Below are positions 14,502-21,852 of a DNA stretch of 21,852 nt, piece by piece; within the stretch, counting starts at the first letter, position 1, and every line of letters starts with the position of its first letter. This DNA comes from Gammaproteobacteria bacterium. Its GTDB lineage: Bacteria; Pseudomonadota; Gammaproteobacteria; Chromatiales; Chromatiaceae. The notes beneath the pieces are model-generated. The model did not search any database. It was given only the letters and a program-made list of their open reading frames with translations, and was not told where the DNA came from. The DNA lies in assembly GCA_019136395.1 (NCBI GenBank), contig JAGVUH010000648.1, positions 1 to 21,852 on the forward strand, read 5' to 3'. The position numbers were made by a program, and so were the translations under genes.

Positions 14502-15635
14502 ATGAACTCGGACCTCGCTATCTTCTTCGCCACCTCCGGCCACAGCGGCGTGGATCGTCTGGCCCATAACCTGGTCCCGGCCCTGGCCCGACGCGGTTAC
14601 CAGGTCGACGTGCTCCAGGTGCGCGGCCATGGGCCCCACTTCACCCAAGTCCCCCCTGGCGTGCGCCTCATCGACCTGGGCACCGCCCACACCTACACCA
14701 GCCTGCCGGCGCTGACCCGTTATCTGCGCCAAGAGCGGCCACGCAGCCTCTATTGCGACAAGGACCGGCTCAACCACACCGCCATCCTCGCCCGGGCCCT
14801 GGCCCAGGGGCTCAAGGCGCCGGACACCTATCTTGCCGTCGGCACGGGGACCACCCTGTCCATCGACTGCGCCGAGCGGGGCTGGTGGCATGCCCTCAAG
14901 ACCCGCTTCTCGACTGGCCAGCTATATCCCCTGGCCGACAATGTCATCGTCACCTCCCGCGGCGTGGCGGACGACATGGCGGCCTACACCGGCCTGGATC
15001 GTAACCTGATCGAGGTGGTGCCCTGTCCGGTGGTGGCCGCCGGGGTCTTTGCCGGTGACTTTCCGCTGCCGGACCACCCCTGGTGCCAGGAGGATGGGCC
15101 CCCCCTCATCATGGGCCTCGGGGAACTGAGCGGGCGCAAGGACTTCGCCACCCTGATCCGCGCCTTCGCCCTGCTGCGGTCGGAGATACCGGCGCGGCTC
15201 ATGATCCTCGGGCGGGGCAAGGACCGCGACCGGCTGCTGGCCCTGGCCAGGGATCTGGGGGTCGCCGACTACCTGGACCTGCCAGGCTTCGTCCCCAATC
15301 CCCTGGATTATCTGGCCCGGGCCAGCCTGTTTGCCTTCACCTCCACCCTGGAGGGCCTGGGCTTCGCCCTCATCGAGGCCCTGGCGGTGGGTATTCCGGC
15401 GGTGTCCACCGATTGCCCCAGTGGCCCCCGGGAGATCCTCCAGGATGGCAAGTACGGCCCCCTGGTCCCCGTGGGTGACCACCAGGCCCTCGCGGCCGCC
15501 ATGCGCGCCACCCTGCGCAACCCGCCTTCTCGTGCCTTCCTGCAGGCGGCGGCCCGCCCCTATGAGATCGAGCGCGCCACCAGCGTCTACGTCAAGGCCC
15601 TGGCCTTGCCTCCGCGCCCGAACAACATTCCCTAA
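14502..15635 (+). CDS. Family 4 glycosyltransferase
   Basis: This 377-residue protein is a GT-B fold retaining glycosyltransferase of family GT4. The N-terminal acceptor domain has SGHSGVDRLAHNLVPALARR. The C-terminal donor domain has LIMGLGELSGRKDFATLIRA (202-221), MILGRGKDRDRLLALAR, and the EX7E motif with Glu284 and Glu292 (EGLGFALIEALAVGIPAV), followed by STDCPSGPREIL, which contacts the nucleotide sugar. It likely adds a sugar to the glycan built by the two GT2 enzymes. The ATG at 14502 follows a weak ribosome site; TATAAC at 14467-14472 might be a -10 box without a good -35. The amidotransferase gene begins 73 bp downstream. Confidence 0.9.
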   Translation: MNSDLAIFFATSGHSGVDRLAHNLVPALARRGYQVDVLQVRGHGPHFTQVPPGVRLIDLGTAHTYTSLPALTRYLRQERPRSLYCDKDRLNHTAILARALAQGLKAPDTYLAVGTGTTLSIDCAERGWWHALKTRFSTGQLYPLADNVIVTSRGVADDMAAYTGLDRNLIEVVPCPVVAAGVFAGDFPLPDHPWCQEDGPPLIMGLGELSGRKDFATLIRAFALLRSEIPARLMILGRGKDRDRLLALARDLGVADYLDLPGFVPNPLDYLARASLFAFTSTLEGLGFALIEALAVGIPAVSTDCPSGPREILQDGKYGPLVPVGDHQALAAAMRATLRNPPSRAFLQAAARPYEIERATSVYVKALALPPRPNNIP

Positions 15636-15708
15636 GGAAATTTCGGCGGGGACTCACGTTTCCAAATGGGCTGAGTGCCTCCGCATCATCATCACGCGAG
15701 ATCAGGCC

Positions 15709-17547
15709 ATGTGCGGTATCGTCGGGCTTTACAAGCGACAGGCCCCGGTGGATGGAAAGGCCCTGGAGGTGGGGGTGGCGCGCCTGGCCCATCGCGGTCC
15801 CGATGACCAGGGGACCTTCCACGATGGCAACTTCGGCATGGGGCATACCCGGCTGTCGATCATCGACCTGGCCGGTGGGCATCAGCCACTGCGGACGGCG
15901 GATGGTCAACTGACCCTGATCGCCAACGGCGAGATCTACAATTTCATCGAACTGCGCGCCGAGCTGGAGACCCTGGGGCACCGCTTTCTCACCCATTCCG
16001 ACTCTGAGGTCATCCTCCACGCCTACCGGGAATATGGCGAGGGGTTTCTGACCCGGATCCTGGGCATGTTCGCCTTCGCCCTGTACGACGCCGCCCGGGA
16101 GCGCCTGATCCTCGCCCGGGACCGGCTGGGCATCAAGCCCCTGTTTCTGGCCATCCAGGACAGCGGCATTGCCTTCGCGTCCGAGATCAAGGGCTTGCTG
16201 CCCCTCCTGGATTCGCCGCCGCCCATCGATCCCCTGGGCCTGGCCGCCTATCTGCACAACCAGTTCGCTACCGGGTCCCGGACCCTCCTCCAGGGGGTCG
16301 AGCGCGTCCTGCCGGGTGAGGCCCTGTGGATCGAGCGTGGGGAGGTCGCGCGCCGCCAGCGCTACTGGTCACCCCTCCAGATCCAGCCCCTTGACCTGGG
16401 TTACGACGAGGCCGCCGCCCGCTTCGACGACCTAATGGACCAGGTCATCACCCAGCACATGCGCTCCGATGTCCCCTTCGGCCTCTTCCTCTCCGGCGGG
16501 GTGGACTCCGCCGTCCTCCTGGCGGCGCTGAGCCGGCGCGCGGAAGAACCCATCCGCACCTTCTCCGTCGGTTTCCCCGGGACCTCGGTCCAGGATGAAC
16601 TGCCCCTGGCGCAGCAGATGGCGCGGCGCTTCGGCAGCCGCCACCGGGAGATCCAGCCTCAGGCCCGCGACATCCTCCACAGCCTGCCCCTCACCATCTG
16701 GGCCGCGGATGAGCTGATGCGTGACAACGCCAACCTGCCCACGGCCCTGCTCGCCCAGGCCGCCAGCGACGAACTCAAGGTGGTGTTTTCGGGGGAGGGC
16801 GGGGATGAGGTCTTCGCCGGTTATGGCCGCTACCACAGCTCGCTCCTGGAGCGCTGGTTCAAGGGCCTGCTGGCGCCGGGTTCCAAGGGCTTTCGCACCC
16901 GCGGCACCTTCCGCAACCCCTGGCCGCGCAAGCTGTTCACCCCGGCCCTGCTGGCGCAACTGCCCGCGGTCCGCCAGCCGGTGGTCGATGCCTGGCGCCA
17001 GGCCCCCACCGCCTGGAGCGACCTGCAACGCATGCAGTACATCGACCTGACCCAGGCCCTGCCCGACAACCTGCTGGTCAAGGCCGACCGCATGCTCATG
17101 GCCTGGGCGTTGGAGGGCCGGGTGCCCTTTCTCGATCACCGGCTGGTGGAGTTCGGCCTGGGCCTACCGGACCGGCTCAAGGTCGCCGGCGGCGTGGGCA
17201 AGCTGTTTCTCAAGCGCTGGGCGGCGCGGGACATCCCCGAGGACTATCTCTTCGCCCACAAGCGGGGCTTTCACGTCCCCCTGGGCGACTGGCAGGATGT
17301 GGCCCTGCTCAGCCGGTTGGACCGGCTATTGCCCGATCACCCGGCCCTGCGCCCCTGGTTCCAGCCGGAGGGGGTGCGTGACCTGATCGCCCGATGCCGG
17401 CAAGTCCCCAAGGGCAGCGCCATGCTCTGGGCCATCGTCCAGTTCGCCCTCTGGCACCGCTTCCTGCGCCAGGGCTTCAGCGAGCGGCCCCCGGCCCTGA
17501 CCGACCCCCTGGCGCTCCTTGAGGACGGACGGGAGTGGGAATCATGA
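15709..17547 (+). CDS. asnB: Asparagine synthetase (glutamine-hydrolysing)-type amidotransferase
   Basis: This 612-residue enzyme has the two-domain plan of AsnB. The N-terminal class II glutaminase domain starts MCGIVGLYKR, so Cys2 becomes the catalytic N-terminal cysteine, with LAHRGPDDQG, HTRLSIIDL and NGEIYNF following. The synthetase domain has the ATP-binding PP-loop SGGVDS at 262-267, SGEGGDEVFAGY near 363 and LEGRVPFLDHRLVEF. AsnB makes asparagine from aspartate, but homologues in surface-glycan clusters amidate sugar acids, and the location directly after three glycosyltransferases makes that role plausible. The start is fixed by the catalytic Cys; the ribosome site is weak. An in-frame extension back to 15331 overlaps the GT4 gene and is not real. 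Fold and chemistry are firm; substrate is open. Confidence 0.9.
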   Translation: MCGIVGLYKRQAPVDGKALEVGVARLAHRGPDDQGTFHDGNFGMGHTRLSIIDLAGGHQPLRTADGQLTLIANGEIYNFIELRAELETLGHRFLTHSDSEVILHAYREYGEGFLTRILGMFAFALYDAARERLILARDRLGIKPLFLAIQDSGIAFASEIKGLLPLLDSPPPIDPLGLAAYLHNQFATGSRTLLQGVERVLPGEALWIERGEVARRQRYWSPLQIQPLDLGYDEAAARFDDLMDQVITQHMRSDVPFGLFLSGGVDSAVLLAALSRRAEEPIRTFSVGFPGTSVQDELPLAQQMARRFGSRHREIQPQARDILHSLPLTIWAADELMRDNANLPTALLAQAASDELKVVFSGEGGDEVFAGYGRYHSSLLERWFKGLLAPGSKGFRTRGTFRNPWPRKLFTPALLAQLPAVRQPVVDAWRQAPTAWSDLQRMQYIDLTQALPDNLLVKADRMLMAWALEGRVPFLDHRLVEFGLGLPDRLKVAGGVGKLFLKRWAARDIPEDYLFAHKRGFHVPLGDWQDVALLSRLDRLLPDHPALRPWFQPEGVRDLIARCRQVPKGSAMLWAIVQFALWHRFLRQGFSERPPALTDPLALLEDGREWES

Positions 17548-17614
17548 GCCGCGAAAAGATAGGGCCGGCTGATTGGTCCCGGCCCAGAGTGGGGGAAAGG
17601 GCGGAGCTGGCCGG

Positions 17615-17646
17615 GACCCTGGTCAACCCTCTGGGTGACCAGGGTC
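17615..17646. other. Strong 32-nt hairpin between convergent genes
   Basis: GACCCTGGTCA at 17615-17625 and TGACCAGGGTC at 17636-17646 form a perfect 11-bp stem, and CCC/GGG inside the loop extends it to 14 bp with one bulged A. It lies 68 bp after the amidotransferase stop codon, facing the convergent hydrolase gene. There is no T-run, so it may be a transcript 3'-end stabiliser or a non-canonical terminator. Confidence 0.55.
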
Positions 17647-17716
17647 GCGCATTCAACGGCAGGCGGTCCCGTATTCGGCCGATGGAGACCGCAACGCCTG
17701 ATATAGGAACGCTGGC

Positions 17717-17744
17717 TGAAAACTGCCTTGGCCATCAGGCCAGG
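17717..17744 (-). terminator. Possible terminator overlapping the hydrolase stop codon
   Basis: On the minus strand, CCTGGCC and GGCCAAGG form a stem of about 5 to 7 bp with the TGAT loop containing the stop codon, followed three bases later by TTTT. The stem is short with one mismatch and the T-run is brief, so this is a weak intrinsic-terminator candidate. Confidence 0.35.
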
Positions 17745-18649
17745 GCATGGCGGGCCTTCATGTCCTGATAGACCAGGTTGGAGACGGAGCGGATGGCGTC
17801 GCCCCGCTTTTTCATCCAGGCGGCGTAGGCCTTGATGCGGACCGGGCTTTCGATGATGGCGACGAAGGTATAGGGGTAGCTACCCCCCCGCTCCCCGGGG
17901 GCGACGATGATGCCCATGTCGCCGCAGAGCATGGCGGTGGAACCGGTCTTGTCGTAGACCCGCACGTTATCGGGCATGGCGGCCACGCCGTCGACCATGC
18001 GGTCGCGATTGGACAGGGCGAGGAGGGCGCGCATCTCGTCCGCATAAGGCAGCTTGCTCAGCCACATGGCCTCCAGAAAGCGATGATAGTCGCCGGCGGA
18101 GGCCAGGTTGCGGTAAGTCCTGCCGCCCTTGGGAATGTACTCCACAATCCGCGTGTCCTGGAAGATACCGGGTCCATGGCGTTTCAGGACCCGCTCCACG
18201 TCACCGGGACCCTTGCCGCTGGCGTTCTGGCTCACCAGCTTCATGAGCTTGTTGGTGGAGTCGTTGCAACTGGAGCGAATCATCCGCTCCATGGTCTTGC
18301 GGATCGCGGGGGTATAGTCGATCTGCTTCGACTGGCTGGCCTGGAAGAACCAGGCCTGACAGACGAAGGGCTTGATCATGCTGGCCGCCTGGCGAGGGAC
18401 ATCCTCGTTGAGGGCCACCAGCTTTTGGCGGGTGGTGAAGTCATAGACCGACCAGGAGACCCTGTCCTTGGCCCCGATCATCCCTTGGGCGCGCAGGCTG
18501 GCGATGTGGTTGGCGACGCGGGTCTGGAGGCTGGTGCCCGCCGCCACCGCCGGGGGTATGGGGATCAGGGCCAGGGGCGCCAGCAGATAGCCCGTGGCGC
18601 CAAGGGCCAGGTGACGGAGGAAATCACGACGACTGGGATTGGCGCTCAT
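17735..18649 (-). CDS. Tat-exported serine hydrolase, class A beta-lactamase-like
   Basis: This 304-residue protein has the class A beta-lactamase/DD-peptidase fold. A twin-arginine signal (SRRDFLRHLALGATG, Arg7-Arg8) with a hydrophobic stretch to about residue 37 sends it folded to the periplasm. The active-site motifs are SMIK at 90-93 (nucleophile Ser90), SCN at 127-129 in place of the usual SDN, with Asn133 matching the Asn four residues after the motif in true class A enzymes, and KTG at 234-236. I see no clear Glu166-type omega-loop motif. It may be a penicillin-binding-type peptidase or another hydrolase; beta-lactam resistance should not be assumed. It is a single gene convergent with the amidotransferase. 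The start at 18649 keeps the Tat motif; the ribosome site is weak. Confidence 0.85.
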   Translation of the reverse strand: MSANPSRRDFLRHLALGATGYLLAPLALIPIPPAVAAGTSLQTRVANHIASLRAQGMIGAKDRVSWSVYDFTTRQKLVALNEDVPRQAASMIKPFVCQAWFFQASQSKQIDYTPAIRKTMERMIRSSCNDSTNKLMKLVSQNASGKGPGDVERVLKRHGPGIFQDTRIVEYIPKGGRTYRNLASAGDYHRFLEAMWLSKLPYADEMRALLALSNRDRMVDGVAAMPDNVRVYDKTGSTAMLCGDMGIIVAPGERGGSYPYTFVAIIESPVRIKAYAAWMKKRGDAIRSVSNLVYQDMKARHALA

Positions 18650-18724
18650 CGGGGACTAGATCCTCGTTGGATGTGGGTGAATCACGCTGGATGGGAGACT
18701 CGGCTGGGTGGCCGTTCCGCCTGA

Positions 18725-18762
18725 CTCCCTCCCCCCTGGCGGGGGAGGGCTGGGGAGAGGGG
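18725..18762 (+). repeat. Dispersed GC-rich palindromic repeat, copy 2
   Basis: This element begins CTCCCTCCCCCCTGGCGG and ends TGGGGAGAGGGG. It matches the reverse complement of 2723-2760 at 33 of 38 positions. The arms CCCTCCCCC and GGGGGAGGG can pair. It sits between the hydrolase gene and the end of pgm, downstream of the pgm stop codon, again in an intergenic space. Confidence 0.6.
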
Positions 18763-18813
18763 GGCGATTGGTAACAAAGATACAAAGGATTGCCGTGGTC
18801 GACAAACCTGGTT

Positions 18814-20508
<1,695 letters not shown>

Positions 20509-20524
20509 TCAGGCTGGCCACGGT

Positions 20525-20540
20525 TACAATGGCCATTGTA
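20525..20540. promoter_or_regulatory. Perfect 16-bp palindrome in the pgm/htpG spacer
   Basis: TACAATGGCCATTGTA is fully symmetric. It lies between the divergent pgm and htpG genes, inside the predicted htpG leader. Each arm also reads TACAAT, close to a -10 box, on its own strand, but no good -35 is at 17 bp. It could be an operator for an unknown dimeric regulator. Confidence 0.45.
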
Positions 20541-20565
20541 GCGCCCCGGCGCCGGCCCTGACATC

Positions 20566-20585
20566 ACTCCACCCCACTCCACCCC
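20566..20585. repeat. Tandem duplication of a 10-bp unit
   Basis: ACTCCACCCC occurs twice in direct succession in the htpG leader. No function is apparent; replication slippage is the simple explanation. Confidence 0.5.
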
Positions 20586-20587
20586 AA

Positions 20588-20606
20588 CGATCGCCGCGGG
20601 CGATCG
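20588..20606 (+). other. Hairpin in the htpG leader
   Basis: CGATCGCC and GGCGATCG form a perfect 8-bp stem with a GCG loop, ending 23 bases before the htpG start codon and just before the weak AGG ribosome site. It could influence translation of htpG, but the stem does not itself contain the ribosome site, so a thermosensor role is speculative. Confidence 0.35.
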
Positions 20607-20629
20607 CAACCTTGCAGGTACTTATCCCC

Positions 20630-21852
20630 ATGACTGTAGAGGCCCATAAGGAAACCCTGGAATTCAAGGCGGAGGTCAGCCAGGTGCTCGACCTGGTCAT
20701 CCGCTCCCTCTATTCCAACAAGGAAATCTTCCTGCGTGAGCTGGTGTCCAACGCCTCGGACGCCGCGGAAAAGCTGCGCTTCGAGTCCCTCTCGGACGAC
20801 GGCCTGCTGGAGAACGACCCCAACCTGCGCATCCGTGTCGAGGTCGACAAGGACGCGGGCACCCTGACCGTGAGCGACAACGGTATCGGCATGAGCCGCC
20901 AGGAGGTCATGGAGACCATCGGCAGCATCGCCAGCTCCGGCACCCGGCGCTTCCTGGAGGCCATGACTGGCGACCAGACCAAGGACAGCGCCCTCATCGG
21001 CCAGTTCGGCGTCGGCTTTTATTCCTCTTATATCGTCGCCGACAAGGTCACCATCCTCACCCGCCGCGCCGGCCTGAGTGCGGAGCACGGCGTGCGCTGG
21101 TCCTCCGACGGCCGTGGCCAATACGACATCGAGACCCTCGAGATCCCGGAGCGCGGCACCCGTGTCACCCTGCACCTCAAGGAGGACGAAAAGGAGTTCC
21201 TCCAGCCCTGGCGCCTGCGCAGCATCATCAGCAAGTTCTCCGACCACATCGCCCTCCCGGTGGAGATGCTGAAAGAGACCTACGGCGAGGAAAAAGAGGG
21301 GGAGGAGCAGGAGGCCAAGGCCCCCGAGTGGGAGCGCGTCAACCAGGGCACCGCTCTGTGGATGCGCAACAAGGCCGACGTCACGGACGACGAATACAAG
21401 GACTTTTACAAGCATATCTCCCACGACTTCGAGGAGCCCCTGGCCTGGGTCCACAACCGGGTGGAGGGCACCAACGAATACAGCGCCCTGCTGTTCATCC
21501 CCAAGCGCGCCCCCTGGGACCTGTGGGATCGGGACCAGAAACACGGCGTCAAGCTCTACGTGCGCCGGGTCTTCATCATGGACGAGGCCGAGAAGCTGAT
21601 GCCCCACTACCTGCGCTTCGTCAAGGGCGTGGTGGACTCCGACGACCTGCCGCTGAACGTCTCCCGCGAGATCCTCCAGCACAACCGCAAGATCGACACC
21701 ATCCGCGGCGCCAACGTCAAGCGCATCCTCGGCCAACTGGAGACCATGGCCAAGGACGAGGCGGACAAGTACCAGGAATTCTGGAAGGAGTTCGGCAAGG
21801 TCATCAAGGAAGGCCCCGGCGAGGACTTCGCCAACCGCGAGCGCATCGCCGG
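20630..21852 (+). CDS. htpG: Chaperone HtpG (bacterial Hsp90), N-terminal two-thirds
   Basis: This is the bacterial Hsp90 chaperone, an ATP-driven dimer that remodels cytosolic client proteins. About 407 of the usual roughly 630 residues lie in the window; the gene runs off the right edge. The N-terminal GHKL ATPase domain (1 to about 220) shows [20 protein letters not shown] with Glu37 and Asn41, [10 protein letters not shown], and the ATP lid [18 protein letters not shown] charged linker ([16 protein letters not shown]) leads to the middle domain with [52 protein letters not shown] and the catalytic Arg region of the middle domain. The ATG at 20630 aligns with the usual HtpG N-terminus; the ribosome site is weak. 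A sigma-32 promoter lies 143-169 bases upstream. Confidence 0.96.
   Translation, partial: MTVEAHKETLEFKAEVSQVLDLVIRSLYSNKEIFLRELVSNASDAAEKLRFESLSDDGLLENDPNLRIRVEVDKDAGTLTVSDNGIGMSRQEVMETIGSIASSGTRRFLEAMTGDQTKDSALIGQFGVGFYSSYIVADKVTILTRRAGLSAEHGVRWSSDGRGQYDIETLEIPERGTRVTLHLKEDEKEFLQPWRLRSIISKFSDHIALPVEMLKETYGEEKEGEEQEAKAPEWERVNQGTALWMRNKADVTDDEYKDFYKHISHDFEEPLAWVHNRVEGTNEYSALLFIPKRAPWDLWDRDQKHGVKLYVRRVFIMDEAEKLMPHYLRFVKGVVDSDDLPLNVSREILQHNRKIDTIRGANVKRILGQLETMAKDEADKYQEFWKEFGKVIKEGPGEDFANRERIA

Noticed and set aside
15331..15708. N-terminal extension of the amidotransferase
   Set aside because: It overlaps the GT4 gene in another frame, and the catalytic cysteine must be residue 2, which fixes the start at 15709.
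20600..20607. GCGATCGC octamer resembling the cyanobacterial HIP1 element
   Set aside because: It is a single occurrence explained by the leader hairpin, and the gene content is not cyanobacterial.

Overview
The window is high-GC DNA with short intergenic spaces, strong Shine-Dalgarno sites and many ATGA/TGATG stop-start overlaps. The gene types fit a gammaproteobacterium: a class Ia ribonucleotide reductase with stacked ATP-cones, a cytochrome c4-like protein, a group 2 Mrp antiporter with fused A and B subunits, a PGM1-type phosphoglucomutase and htpG. Chromatiales (purple sulfur bacteria and relatives) is my best guess, by inference from gene content rather than any diagnostic marker.

Layout. 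(1) 1-695, minus: the 5' part of nrdA, cut by the window edge, with a regulatory region at 800-1000 that carries a pair of NrdR-type boxes and DnaA boxes. (2) 1174-2683, plus: a two-CBS-domain protein and a periplasmic diheme cytochrome c, apparently separate units. (3) 2854-8901, plus: a complete Mrp Na+/H+ antiporter operon in the order mrpAB (fused), C, D, E, F, G, most junctions being overlaps. (4) 8898-9971: an OafA-type membrane acyltransferase coupled to mrpG by ATGA. (5) 10005-10661, minus: an uncharacterised gene. (6) 10947-17547, plus: a surface-polysaccharide cluster of an O-antigen ligase/polymerase-type membrane protein, two GT2 and one GT4 glycosyltransferases, and a glutamine-dependent asparagine-synthetase-like amidotransferase. 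(7) 17735-18649, minus: a Tat-exported class A beta-lactamase-like serine hydrolase. (8) 18814-20448, minus: phosphoglucomutase. (9) 20630-end, plus: htpG, cut by the window edge, with a convincing sigma-32 heat-shock promoter in the divergent pgm/htpG spacer.

How the parts fit. The Mrp complex exchanges cytoplasmic Na+ for H+ and supports pH and sodium homeostasis. The polysaccharide genes, the acyltransferase and pgm (glucose-1-phosphate supply for nucleotide sugars) could together build and decorate a cell-surface glycan, but no flippase, sugar-nucleotide synthesis genes or export genes are visible. The cluster is therefore either partial or devoted to lipopolysaccharide core/O-antigen side reactions.

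I found no RNA genes, CRISPR array, insertion sequence or phage module. The least explained elements are the 218-residue minus-strand protein, a 40-bp dispersed GC-rich repeat present twice, a 32-nt hairpin after the amidotransferase gene, and a perfect 16-bp palindrome between pgm and htpG.
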